Shown: piece after piece, positions 1 through 11,678 of the stretch | How positions within the stretch are numbered: position 1 is the first letter of the stretch | Layout: each line of letters begins with the position of its first letter | Assembly (NCBI RefSeq): GCF_001613305.1 | Contig: NZ_BDCC01000023.1 | Location: forward strand, 1-64,000 | Length of the DNA stretch: 64,000 bases | Direction: 5' to 3' | Source of the DNA: Nocardia vaccinii NBRC 15922 | GTDB lineage: Bacteria > Actinomycetota > Actinomycetes > Mycobacteriales > Mycobacteriaceae | Program-made: the position numbers and the translations under genes | Notes under the pieces: generated by a model | The model's database searches: none | The model's input: only the letters and a program-made list of their open reading frames with translations | What the model was told of the DNA's origin: nothing

Positions 1-454
1 TTTCCAGCGGGACGGAGACGCTTCGCCGCTGGGCGCATCGGTCTTTCGCCTCGCTTCGTTTCGGCGAGTTTTCCGTGTCTGAAGGCTCGTTGTGCCTCGG
101 GACTCGGCCTTCGGCCATGCGCTTCGAGGGCTGAACGACTAGCCCGCGCCGAAACCTCTGGGGTTGGCGTTTTTGGCATGGCGGTTCCGGCGGACAGAGA
201 CGCTTCGCCGCTGGGCGCGTCGCGAGGTGGTAAGTCTGTAGCGTGGCGGCGGACCGAAAGCTTTTGGCGTAGGCGTTTGTTGGGCTGACTGTTTCGGTGC
301 GTCGAGGTGCTTTGCCGTTGGGTGCATCGTGAGGTGGTGGAAGTGTGCGTTGCGACGGCGAGCCGTGCTGAAAGCCTTCGGGGTGGGCGTTGGCCGGGTG
401 GGTCTGCGGCGGATGTAGACGCTCGGGGGATGGGTTGCCGGGTGATCGCGGGCG
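1..454. repeat. Degenerate tandem and dispersed repeat block
   Basis: No gene is convincing here. Three degenerate units of about 105 bases follow one another (about 147-249, 250-355, 356-450). Each opens with a GAAA-containing stretch ending in GGCGTT (near 149, 254 and 367); the first two then carry a CGCTTCGCCGCTGGG-like core (near 199 and 304). A further copy of that core lies at 11-40. The block has relatives elsewhere: 48-136 resembles 6588-6690, and 1-60 resembles the reverse complement of about 46287-46350. The low-complexity reverse-strand reading frame across the block (Pro/Thr/Lys-rich, repeating PTPKAF) looks like a by-product of the repeats. Confidence 0.6.
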
Positions 455-1396
455 ATGTGCCCGTCTGGTTGTGCTGTCGATTCCCGGCAGCGAGAACGAC
501 TCCGCGGTTCGAGCACCGTAACTGTCGTGGGTGATTTGGATGCGGCGTGGCGGTCGGTCCGCGATGTGCTCGGCGAGGCCGCCAAGGATGCCGCCACCGC
601 GTCCGCGGCCGGCCCGGCTCGGATCGCGCATGTCGCCGACGATGCCGTTGCCACTCTGGGGCACGGCGATGCGGCCGACAGGTCGGTCATATCCTCCGCT
701 GTGTCGCTGTCCGGCGAAACTGCCGATATCACAAAGTCTTCCGCATATAGACCCGGACGTGATCTGATCGACGAGGCGGACTACACCGCACTGCGGCAGT
801 CGAACACATCGACTGTCGCGGGGGCCGATCCGACCATGGTGCGAATTCAGGCGGAGCAGGGATTCAACGGCCTTCCGACCCGCGTTACCCCGGACGTGAT
901 CGATGCGGCGGTCGCGGCGGGGGAGAAGGAGCTGTTCCGGGGCTTCGAGCAGGAGAGCCACGTCGAGGATTTTCTCAACAAACCGCCACGGCCCGGCGGC
1001 GGTACCACTGGAATCGGGACGTATGCCACGCCCTTGAGAGAGGTCGCGCTCCGCTACACCAATCCGGCTCGGAGATTGGACGGCGCTCGGGAAAGTCAGA
1101 TGCTCCGGATGGCGTTACGCCCGGGGGCCAGGACGATCAAACTGCGCGACCTCGAATCCGAACACACTCGTGCGATGTCACAACTACGACGCGATCTGGG
1201 GGCCGTGCGCTACATCGCGAACCGCACCAACGAGGAGGAGGCCCGCTACATCGCGCTGCAGAACAAGGAGCTGACGATATCCGACGTCGGCCGCTACGCT
1301 GCGCTGCGCGGTTACGACGCCATCGACGGCTCCAACCGCTGGAAGAACCAGGAGTGGCTCATCCTCAATCACACCGCTCTGCTGGTGCAACGTTGA
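455..1396 (+). CDS. ADP-ribosyltransferase-like (polymorphic toxin type) protein
   Basis: This 313-codon frame ends in a fold typical of bacterial ADP-ribosyltransferase toxins, which transfer ADP-ribose from NAD+ to a target. Visible motifs in order are the NAD-binding Arg in ELFRGFE (R162), the GIGTYATP strand (187-192), ALRYTNPA (about 198-205), GYDAI (287-291) and the presumed catalytic Glu in NQEWLILN (E300). The first 120 residues are Ala/Asp-rich with no recognised secretion domain or signal peptide, so it may be the surviving C-terminal module of a larger toxin. No ribosome-binding site supports the 455 start; GTG 527 is an alternative. The next gene is convergent and close, so no immunity gene follows on this strand. 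Confidence 0.55.
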   Translation: MCPSGCAVDSRQRERLRGSSTVTVVGDLDAAWRSVRDVLGEAAKDAATASAAGPARIAHVADDAVATLGHGDAADRSVISSAVSLSGETADITKSSAYRPGRDLIDEADYTALRQSNTSTVAGADPTMVRIQAEQGFNGLPTRVTPDVIDAAVAAGEKELFRGFEQESHVEDFLNKPPRPGGGTTGIGTYATPLREVALRYTNPARRLDGARESQMLRMALRPGARTIKLRDLESEHTRAMSQLRRDLGAVRYIANRTNEEEARYIALQNKELTISDVGRYAALRGYDAIDGSNRWKNQEWLILNHTALLVQR

Positions 1397-1439
1397 GCGT
1401 TGCGTGCAGGCGCGGGGAGTCCGGCCGGGCACACAATGT

Positions 1440-3737
1440 TCAGCGGCCCAATGCTCCGAGCGCCGTCGGCAGCTCCCCGGTGTGTACCACCGCCAGCCGC
1501 TGGGTGGCGCGGGTGAGCGCGACGTACAGATCGTTGAGGCCGCGCGGTGACTCGTCCAGGATGTCCTGCGGTTCGACGAGGATCACCGCGTCGAACTCCA
1601 GGCCCTTCACCTCGTTGACGGTCAGCACGCGCACCTGCTCGTCCGCCAGCTCGGCGTAGTCGTGCAGTGTCGCGTGCGGTGCCAGCACCACGGTGATGCC
1701 GGGATGCCGCGCCTCCGCGGCGACGAGCTCCGATACCGTGGCGATCATCTCACTCGCCGAGACGCGCGTCGCTGTCGGCGCCGAACCGGATTCGCGGACC
1801 GAGCGGGGCACGGTCGCCGCCGGATCGATCGCCGCGAGCACGTCCGCCGCCACGGCCATGATCTCCGCGGGGGTGCGGTAGTTGACGGTCAGCTCGGCGA
1901 GCTTCCAGCGTTGGGCGACATAGGGTTCCAGCATCTGCTGCCAGGACGACGCACCCGCCGGATCGCCCGTCTGCGCGACGTCGCCCACGATGGTGACCCA
2001 GCGATTCGGGATGCGCCGCATCACCATTCGCCACGCCATCTCCGAAAGCTCCTGTGCCTCGTCGACGATGACGTGCCCATAGGTCCAGGTGCGATCACCG
2101 GCGGCGCGTTCGGCGGTGGTCTGGTGGGTGCGCACGTTCTGCCGCTCGGCCAGCTGTGAGGCGTCGATCAGGTCGTAGGCCATGAGGATCTCCGGATCGA
2201 GGTCGTCCTCCAGATCCTGTGGGGCCGAACCGGTCAGGATGTCCAGTGCGTCCTGTGCCTCGGCCAGCTGCGCGCGCCAGCGACGCCGGGAACGTTCGCG
2301 TTCCTCCGCGTCGTCGACGCCGAGAAGTTCGGCGAGTTCGTCCAGCAGCGGTGCGTCGGCCGCGCTGAAGTTGCCGTCGTCGGGGCGGAACAGTTCCTTG
2401 CGATCCTCCGGTGGGAAACCGCCGGCCGCACGGGCCAGACGCGCCGGATCGGCCCACAGACCGGCCAGTACCTCTTGCGGCGTCAGGATCGGCCACAGCC
2501 TGGCGATGGCTCGCTGGATCTCGGTATCGGCCCGCATCTCGTCGCGGATCTCGGTCAGATCCGCCTGGCTCAGCAGATTCTGTCCACCGGTGAGGTCCTT
2601 GCCCATCGTCTGGGCGAGTTGATCGGTGAGCGCGTCCACCACCGAAGCGGCGAAGACCGGCCGGGCCAGATTGTGCGGCCGCCGCGAGGAGCGCGCCCGC
2701 CCGCGCGCCTTGGAGACGATCTTGCGGTCCAGGATGATCTCGTACCCGTCGAAGGTCAGCCGAATGGACTCGGGCGGTGTCTGCTGCCAGTCGCGCACCC
2801 CCTTCTTCAGCACCTCGATCATGTCCAGCGAACCTTTCAGCTCGCCGGCGCGCAGCGAATCCTCCAGGGTGGCTTGCACGCCCGGGTACAGATTGCCGAT
2901 CGTGGACAGCAGCACCCCGGTTTCGCCCAGCGAGGGCAGCACCTGACCGATGTAGTCCAGGAATGTCGAATTCGGGCCGATGATCAGCACACCGGCCTTG
3001 TCCAGCTGTTTGCGGTAGGTGTACAGCAGGTATGCCGCGCGGTGCAGCGCGACGGCCGTCTTACCCGTACCCGGCCCGCCCTGCACCACGAGCACACTCT
3101 TGTGCTCGGACCGGATGATGGCGTCCTGCTGGCTCTGGATGGTCTCGACGATGTCGGTCATCTGACCGGTGCGCGCCGCGTTCAACGCGGTCAGCAGGGC
3201 GCTCTCGCTACCCACCCCGGAATCGGACTCGATCGCGCCCTCCGCCCGCGCCAGATCCAGGTCCAGATATTCGTCGGTGACCGTGGTGATCCGGCGATTG
3301 CGGGAGCGAATGTGCCGGCGCCGGGTCACCCCGTCCGGAGTGGCGGTCGTGGCGAGATAGAACGGCCGGGCCAGTGGTGCGCGCCAATCCAACAGGAGAG
3401 TGGCGTAATCGTCGTCCTCGTCGAGGATGCCGAGCCTGCCGATATAGCGCTGTTCGGCGACGTCGTTCTCGGCCAGATCGATCCGGCCGAAACACAGGCC
3501 GTGCTCGGCGGCGTCGTATTTGGTCAGATCCTCGCTGTAGAGCTGGGTGAAGGACTCGCGTTCGCTGCGAGCCTGCGGGGTGCCGCCGGTCTCCAGCAGC
3601 ACCGTGCGCAGGCGTCGCTGCGCGTATTCGCGCATCGCGTCCAGACGCTCGTACAGCGTTGTCAGATTGGTCTGTTCGCGTGCCAGTTCGGCGGCGTGGC
3701 CGGTCGCCGGGAGATCCTCGGTGAGGCGGTCGGGCAA
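1440..3737 (-). CDS. helR: RNA polymerase recycling helicase, HelR/HelD family
   Basis: An SF1, UvrD-like ATPase of about 765 residues. HelD-type factors bind RNA polymerase, strip it from stalled or rifamycin-bound complexes and recycle it using ATP. Walker A is GGPGTGKT (about 220-227), Walker B VIVDEAQE (about 556-563), motif III GDVAQTG (about 585-591), and a VNYRT motif IV lies further on. A charged N-terminal helical region precedes the ATPase core, as in HelD, and the length suits actinobacterial class II members. I prefer the TTG start at 3737 because AAGGAG (3745-3750) lies 7 bases upstream; the frame is open to a GTG at 3758. A -10-like TAGACT lies at 3809-3804. No obvious rifamycin-associated element was seen. 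Confidence 0.85.
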   Translation of the reverse strand: MPDRLTEDLPATGHAAELAREQTNLTTLYERLDAMREYAQRRLRTVLLETGGTPQARSERESFTQLYSEDLTKYDAAEHGLCFGRIDLAENDVAEQRYIGRLGILDEDDDYATLLLDWRAPLARPFYLATTATPDGVTRRRHIRSRNRRITTVTDEYLDLDLARAEGAIESDSGVGSESALLTALNAARTGQMTDIVETIQSQQDAIIRSEHKSVLVVQGGPGTGKTAVALHRAAYLLYTYRKQLDKAGVLIIGPNSTFLDYIGQVLPSLGETGVLLSTIGNLYPGVQATLEDSLRAGELKGSLDMIEVLKKGVRDWQQTPPESIRLTFDGYEIILDRKIVSKARGRARSSRRPHNLARPVFAASVVDALTDQLAQTMGKDLTGGQNLLSQADLTEIRDEMRADTEIQRAIARLWPILTPQEVLAGLWADPARLARAAGGFPPEDRKELFRPDDGNFSAADAPLLDELAELLGVDDAEERERSRRRWRAQLAEAQDALDILTGSAPQDLEDDLDPEILMAYDLIDASQLAERQNVRTHQTTAERAAGDRTWTYGHVIVDEAQELSEMAWRMVMRRIPNRWVTIVGDVAQTGDPAGASSWQQMLEPYVAQRWKLAELTVNYRTPAEIMAVAADVLAAIDPAATVPRSVRESGSAPTATRVSASEMIATVSELVAAEARHPGITVVLAPHATLHDYAELADEQVRVLTVNEVKGLEFDAVILVEPQDILDESPRGLNDLYVALTRATQRLAVVHTGELPTALGALGR

Positions 3738-3853
3738 GACGGGACTCCTTGTCACCACGGTCGGCCGGGCGAGGCCGCATGCGAAGGGAAAACGGAGTTG
3801 TCGAGTCTAGTTGGCGTTGGGGTGACTCGCCGTAACCGCAGGTTAACGGCAGC

Positions 3854-5197
3854 TCACGAGGCGTGGGTACTGTTCGGGCGGCGCATCGTGCCCGGGCCGT
3901 CGCGATGTGCGGCCGGTTTGACCTGGTACATCGCGACGTCGGCGTCGTGCAGCACGGCCTCCGGAGTGCGGGCATCGCCCGGATGCAGTGGGGTGACCCC
4001 GATCGACGCGTCGACGTGGATCCGGTGCCCGCGCGCGATGATCGGCTCGGCCATCGCCTGCCGAAGGCGCTCGACCAGGCCGTCCAGATCCTCCATCAAC
4101 GTGCCTCCCGACAGCAGCACCAGGAATTCGTCACCGCCGATGCGGCCGACCACGTCGTCCTGGCGCAGGCTGCGCTGCAGGCGCTGGGCCACGATCTGCA
4201 GCACGGTATCGCCGATGGCGTGGCCGAGGGTGTCGTTGATGGATTTGAATCCGTCCAGATCGATGAACAGCACTGTCGAGACCGGCAGATCCTCACTGGT
4301 GCCGAGGGCACCGGCGAGCCGGGAGAGCACCAGGGAACGATTGGCCAGGCCGGTCAGCGGATCGTGGGTGGCCTGGTACTCCAATTGCCTTCTGCTGGCG
4401 CGGAATTCGGTGATGTCGTTGAAGGACGAGACGGCAGGCGATTCCGGATCGCCGGGATTGAGCAGGCGGGACGAACCGGACAGCCAGCGGCGTTGCCCGT
4501 CGGCACGGTCGACGCCGAAGACGTACCGGGCGATGGTCTCGCCCGTGGCGAGAGTGCGGGCGACCGGATGCCTGGTGGCCGGGAGCGGCCGCCCGTTGGG
4601 GTCCAGCAGCGCCAGCGGCAGCGCCGCGATCGCGGTGCCGACCAGATCCCCGCCCTCGTGACCGAAGATGCGCAGCGCCGCCGGATTGATCGATTCGATG
4701 CACCCGTTCCGGTCGATCACCACCACCCCCTCCTCCAATTGGGAGACCACCGTCGTGAAGTGCTGTTCGGCGCGACGTTGGGCGTCCTCGGCCCGGCGCA
4801 GCGCGGTGAGATCGTGGATGACCACCTGATGTGCGCGACGGTCGTGCCAAACGGTCAGGACCGAGACGGTCTCCACGTCGACCCTGCCCCCGTCGAGCCG
4901 GATCAGGGTCATCTCGGCGGGTTCGGAGGCGTCGCCGGTGGCGTTGAGGCGGGCGATCCGGACGAGCATCGGCGCGATGTCACGGGGTGCGACGAATTGG
5001 GTCACCGGGCGGCCGAGAATCTCCCCGACCGCCTTCGCGCCCAGTAGCCGAACAATTGCCGGATTCGCGTAAACGAGTTTGCCGCCTTCATGTACGACGA
5101 CGCCGTCCGGGCTGTGGTCCACCAGTGACCGGTACCTTTGCGCCAGTTGCTCGGCGTCTACCGCGTCGGCGTCTCTCTCGTCGCCCGTGTCGGCCAC
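3854..5197 (-). CDS. PAS-PAS-GGDEF diguanylate cyclase
   Basis: A 447-residue signalling protein predicted to make cyclic di-GMP from two GTP. Two PAS-like sensor regions (about 20-130 and 140-265) precede the cyclase domain (about 270-435). The active-site loop is an intact GGDEF (354-358). An RxxD product-inhibition site (R345-D348) sits exactly five residues before it, so feedback inhibition is expected. There is no EAL or HD-GYP domain and no membrane segment, so it is probably cytoplasmic, with the PAS domains sensing an unknown cue. The start is GTG with a G-rich Shine-Dalgarno (GGGGG) upstream. Its neighbours do not suggest a specific pathway. Confidence 0.88.
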   Translation of the reverse strand: MADTGDERDADAVDAEQLAQRYRSLVDHSPDGVVVHEGGKLVYANPAIVRLLGAKAVGEILGRPVTQFVAPRDIAPMLVRIARLNATGDASEPAEMTLIRLDGGRVDVETVSVLTVWHDRRAHQVVIHDLTALRRAEDAQRRAEQHFTTVVSQLEEGVVVIDRNGCIESINPAALRIFGHEGGDLVGTAIAALPLALLDPNGRPLPATRHPVARTLATGETIARYVFGVDRADGQRRWLSGSSRLLNPGDPESPAVSSFNDITEFRASRRQLEYQATHDPLTGLANRSLVLSRLAGALGTSEDLPVSTVLFIDLDGFKSINDTLGHAIGDTVLQIVAQRLQRSLRQDDVVGRIGGDEFLVLLSGGTLMEDLDGLVERLRQAMAEPIIARGHRIHVDASIGVTPLHPGDARTPEAVLHDADVAMYQVKPAAHRDGPGTMRRPNSTHAS

Positions 5198-5406
5198 GCG
5201 TACCCCCTGATCAAAGACTATCTATGTCAATTTCAGCATGGGAACATCCTGCTGTCGGCGTCCTGAGGATCGCGGCGCCGACGTTGTCGGATCGGTCACA
5301 GTTCGAGCATTTGATCGAGCGTTGATCGGACGGCATTGCGGAAAAGATTTGCTGAGCGATGGCGGACTATTCGCTATTCTGCTCGAACCGGTGAAGGAGC
5401 GAGGCG

Positions 5407-6582
5407 ATGCCAGGCTGTATCCCGAGGCACCAAGATCATATGACGATTGCCGGAATCGGTGTCGTCTCCGGTTACGGCTGGGGTCGCGAGGTTTTGTGGC
5501 GTGGTCTGCTCAGCGGTAAGTCCGCCGCTCGGCAGTATCCAGGGTACGGGGCCGGGCGCGACGAGCACGCATGGGTGGCCCTGATCCCCGAGGGCGGTGA
5601 CGCCGAGATCGGTCCGAGCCGCTACGCGCGGGCCGTCCAGGACGCCGCCCGGGAGGCGATCGAGGACGCCCGGGGCCGCGGCTGGCGGCCCGGACGCACG
5701 GTCGGTGTGCTGCATTCGATCGTGCTCGGCGACGTCCGCAACTGGCGGGATTTCTACCTCGTCGACGACGGGCATCGGGGGTCGCGCGGATTCCTGCCGC
5801 TGCTGCCCTCGACGCCGATCGCGATGCTGGCGCGCGAGTTCGGTTTCCACGGGCCGTCGATGGACGTCTCGGCGGCCTGCAGCTCGGCGAACGTCGCCCT
5901 GATCACCGCGCAGTTGTGGCTCACCCAGGGCATGGCCGACGACGTGCTCTGCGTGACCACCGATCTGTCGGCAACCCCCGAGCTGCTCGAGCACATGGTC
6001 GGGCTGGGCGCGGCGGTCGGTGATGCCGAACCACTCGATGGTTGCCGCCCGTTCCAGCAGGGCAGCCGCGGTTTCAGCATGGGGGAGGCGTCCACGGCCT
6101 TCGTACTCACCCGCGCTGCCGCGCGTCCGTATGCCCGGGTGCTGGGCGGGGCCATGTCCAACGACGGCTATCACGTGGTGTCGGTCGAGCCGTCCCACGA
6201 GCAGATCCTCGACTGCGTCGACCGGGCGCTGGACGTGTCCGGGGTGCGTCCCGACCAGGTTGGCTACTACAACGCGCACGGACCCGGCACCCGCCAGTGC
6301 GACGAGGCCGAAACCGACGTTCTGGCAAGGATTTTCGACGACCGTCCGGCGCTGTACTCGATCAAACCGCTGACCGGTCACTGCCAGGGCGCGGCGGCCG
6401 GGGTCGAGGTCGCCGTGGCCGCGCTGGGTTACGAGCGCGGAATCGTACCGGCGCCGCCGATCGTCGCTCCCGCGCATCCGCGCCTGCTGAACGGGCCGAC
6501 CGAGTTCACCGGCGGGATCACCGTCAAGACCTCACTGGGAATGGGCGGGCACAACTCGGTGCTCGTCCTGGACGGTGTTTGA
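5407..6582 (+). CDS. Stand-alone beta-ketoacyl synthase-like protein
   Basis: A thiolase-fold condensing enzyme of 391 residues. The Cys-His-His set of ketosynthases is present: Cys158 in SAACSSAN, His291 in NAHGPGT and His325 in LTGHCQG, so decarboxylative Claisen condensation of acyl thioesters is plausible. The usual EAHGTGT is changed to NAHGPGT and no acyl carrier protein, ketoreductase or other fatty-acid or polyketide gene lies nearby, so the substrate is unknown. It could be a divergent FabF-like enzyme or act in a small specialised pathway. The ATG has a good site (AAGGAG, 5394-5399) seven bases upstream. Confidence 0.75.
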   Translation: MPGCIPRHQDHMTIAGIGVVSGYGWGREVLWRGLLSGKSAARQYPGYGAGRDEHAWVALIPEGGDAEIGPSRYARAVQDAAREAIEDARGRGWRPGRTVGVLHSIVLGDVRNWRDFYLVDDGHRGSRGFLPLLPSTPIAMLAREFGFHGPSMDVSAACSSANVALITAQLWLTQGMADDVLCVTTDLSATPELLEHMVGLGAAVGDAEPLDGCRPFQQGSRGFSMGEASTAFVLTRAAARPYARVLGGAMSNDGYHVVSVEPSHEQILDCVDRALDVSGVRPDQVGYYNAHGPGTRQCDEAETDVLARIFDDRPALYSIKPLTGHCQGAAAGVEVAVAALGYERGIVPAPPIVAPAHPRLLNGPTEFTGGITVKTSLGMGGHNSVLVLDGV

Positions 6583-6973
6583 TTGCCTGCGCTTCGCTCC
6601 GGCGAGTTCGCGGCCTCGAGGGCTCGCCGTTCAGCACCCGAGCCTCGGGTTTCGCCCATGCGCTTCGAGTGCTGAACGGCGCGCCGGCCGCGAACCGTCG
6701 CTCGTCGGACTCCGTGTCAGGGGTGACGCCGTCCGGGTGTGAGATCGTCCGGGTGTGAGATCGTCCGGGTGTGAGATCACAGTGGGCTTTCGCGTGCGGC
6801 AAGTAGGCTGGTCTGGTTCGGTCTCGGGAGTGGCGGTGTTCGCCGCGGATGACCGGAATCCCCTGGTCCGGGCGCGCGAAGTGCGCTGCTCGACGAAACT
6901 TGTCGGTGGGTGTGCCTAGCATGGCGGCCGGGGTGGCACTGGACGCCGGAATACGAATGGGAAGGGACGACCT
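6583..6973. repeat. uvrA upstream region with dispersed and 16-bp tandem repeats
   Basis: This 391-base gap holds no gene. The first part (6588-6690) is a copy of the dispersed element also seen at 48-136, sharing the blocks CGGCGAGTT and CATGCGCTTCGAG and a following GCTGAACG. Three perfect head-to-tail copies of GTCCGGGTGTGAGATC follow at 6731-6746, 6747-6762 and 6763-6778. A -10-like TAGCAT lies at 6917-6922. No clear LexA site was found, although uvrA is commonly SOS-regulated. Confidence 0.6.
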
Positions 6974-9967
<2,994 letters not shown>

Positions 9968-9984
9968 GCGGTCGAGTCCCCGCG

Positions 9985-10009
9985 GCGGCGGCCTGATACA
10001 GGCCGCCGC
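9985..10009. terminator. Hairpin between convergent uvrA and hypothetical gene
   Basis: A perfect inverted repeat GCGGCGGCCT / AGGCCGCCGC (10-bp arms, 5-base loop) lies in the gap between two convergent genes, the classic place for a bidirectional terminator. No U-tract follows, as is common in high-GC actinobacteria. Confidence 0.65.
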
Positions 10010-10021
10010 GAGCGTGAATTC

Positions 10022-11332
10022 CTACCAGGGATTCCAGGTGTCGCTGGTCCCGGTCCCGGCGGCGCCCAGATGCCGCCGTGCCTGGCGTCGCTTGAAGAAC
10101 ACTTCCTCCACCGACATGGTCGGCGCGGCCTGCGTGATCGCGGCGAGCCGGGCGTCGAGGTGGTGTTCGTGGATGTGCCACTGGAGTCCGGCGCGCCGTT
10201 CGGCCGATAGGGCAGCCCAGGCCGCGCCGAACCGTTGCTGCACGGCCGGATCGGCGATCGCGATGAGTTGCAGCAGCATCGGCCAGCCGTCGGACTCGGT
10301 GGCCCGCATCGGCAGATCCACCACGTTCGCCTCCGGCAGTTCGGCCAGGAGTCGCACCGTCCGCTGCTGGACCTCGGTACTGGTTCGTGCCGCGAGCGCG
10401 AAGAAGCCGCGCCAATAGTTCGGGTCGATGCGGCCGCTGAGCGAGGCGACGATCGCGGCCATCACGCCCTGATCGCCGAATACCGGATTACCGGCCATCC
10501 GGCCCAGCGCCTGCCGGCTCAGATTACCGGTGAAGGTCAGCATGTCCGGCACCGAACCGATCCGGATCGCATTGGTTATGAGATTCCCGATGGCGGGTGG
10601 CGATCCGATCGAGAACAACACCTCGCCCACGGCGCGAATGATCTCGGGCTCACATCGCGCGAATATCGACAGCCCCGCTCGCTGCAGTTCGGGCGATCCG
10701 GCGAGAACCGTGCGGACCAGGCGCGGAATCCGTTGCGACTGACCGGAAAGCAATTGCCGCACAATGGCGTTGACGGCTTCGGAGGAGTAGGCGTAAGCAG
10801 CCGCCTGGATCAGGCCCTCGTCATCGCGCGCACCGAGTTCGAGCGCCTCGATCAACGTCGGAGTCGCATAGTCCAGGAACGGCCCGACCGTGATGTAGTC
10901 GCCGCGGCTCAGAATCTCGTTGATGACCTGGACCAGCGGCTCGGGCGGCACCCCGTCCGCGAGATGCCCGACGGTAACCGGATCGATGTAGGGCACACAG
11001 TCCGTGGCGTACGACGTGCCCAACAGGGCGACCGTCTCAGCCGCCTTCTTCGGGTGGTCGGCGCCTACGGCGCCTGCGGCGCGGCCGGTCATGGCGGGCG
11101 GCACGATGCGTTGGATCAGCGGCATCGAGACACTCAGTGGGATGAACGGTACGAGGCGGCTGATGCGGCGGAAGGTTTCGGAGTGGTCGTCGAAGATGAC
11201 GCGGGACATGTGCTCCTGGAGTTCGTGCAGCCGGTCGGGGCCGAGCCGTTCCAGGTGCGCGAGTCGCTCCGGCGGCACGTGCAGGGTGCGTGCCAGTAGA
11301 ACTATCTGAGCGCGGGTTACCAGGCTGGTCAT
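10022..11332 (-). CDS. Conserved actinobacterial hypothetical protein, helical-repeat type
   Basis: A 436-residue protein I cannot assign to a known function. It is rich in leucine and alanine helices without signal peptide or convincing membrane spans. Repeated helix pairs (for example near PLIQRIVPP, VGEVLFSIGSPPAIGN, QQRTVRLLAELP) suggest an alpha-solenoid or armadillo-like fold, which would fit a protein-interaction role. Its ATG overlaps the stop of the small upstream gene (ATGA, 11329-11332), so the two are translationally coupled and probably act together. A hairpin terminator lies just downstream. Confidence 0.7.
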   Translation of the reverse strand: MTSLVTRAQIVLLARTLHVPPERLAHLERLGPDRLHELQEHMSRVIFDDHSETFRRISRLVPFIPLSVSMPLIQRIVPPAMTGRAAGAVGADHPKKAAETVALLGTSYATDCVPYIDPVTVGHLADGVPPEPLVQVINEILSRGDYITVGPFLDYATPTLIEALELGARDDEGLIQAAAYAYSSEAVNAIVRQLLSGQSQRIPRLVRTVLAGSPELQRAGLSIFARCEPEIIRAVGEVLFSIGSPPAIGNLITNAIRIGSVPDMLTFTGNLSRQALGRMAGNPVFGDQGVMAAIVASLSGRIDPNYWRGFFALAARTSTEVQQRTVRLLAELPEANVVDLPMRATESDGWPMLLQLIAIADPAVQQRFGAAWAALSAERRAGLQWHIHEHHLDARLAAITQAAPTMSVEEVFFKRRQARRHLGAAGTGTSDTWNPW

Positions 11333-11556
11333 TGTCCGGTGACGTCTCCGAACATGATTCGTTTGGTCACACCGCGGAACGGCCTGGGCAGCACGCCGAC
11401 CATGTCGTCGATGGCCGAGTTCAGTGCGGCCGTCTCGGCCTGGCGTGCGTTGCGAAACAGGCCCAGCAGGTCCGCCGCCTCCTGCTCGGACAACACATCT
11501 AATGCCGCGACATGGCCGTCCAATTCCGTCGCGAGATCGGTTCTGGCACTCATCAT
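11329..11556 (-). CDS. Small conserved hypothetical protein coupled to the downstream gene
   Basis: A 75-residue protein, first gene of a two-gene unit. It is largely helical and acidic in its first half (motif SEQEAADLLGLFRNARQAE) with a basic C-terminus. No known domain is recognised. The stop overlaps the start of the 436-residue gene by four bases. A short palindrome, AGTGATCACT, lies upstream near 11664. It may be a partner or chaperone-like subunit of its neighbour; this is a guess from the coupling only. Confidence 0.65.
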   Translation of the reverse strand: MMSARTDLATELDGHVAALDVLSEQEAADLLGLFRNARQAETAALNSAIDDMVGVLPRPFRGVTKRIMFGDVTGQ

Positions 11557-11678
11557 TCTCCTGATTTACGCGTTGGGCCCGGGATTACCCCACGTGCGCG
11601 CACACGAATCATAGGAGTACCAATCACTTTCGTCGCCGGAAATGATCTCGCCCGGCGTGATAGTGATCACTGTGTAGG

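Noticed and set aside
139..732. Reverse-strand 197-codon frame across the left-edge repeats
   Set aside because: Repeating PTPKAF-like, Arg/Pro-rich composition follows the DNA repeats and overlaps the ADP-ribosyltransferase-like gene; no ribosome-binding site.
2475..4661. 728-codon plus-strand frame opposite the helicase and GGDEF genes
   Set aside because: It runs antisense to two well-supported genes and has the His/Arg/Gly-rich character of a high-GC shadow.
6779..6973. LexA/SOS box before uvrA
   Set aside because: No TCGAAC-N4-GTTCGA-like palindrome could be found, so SOS control is not claimed.
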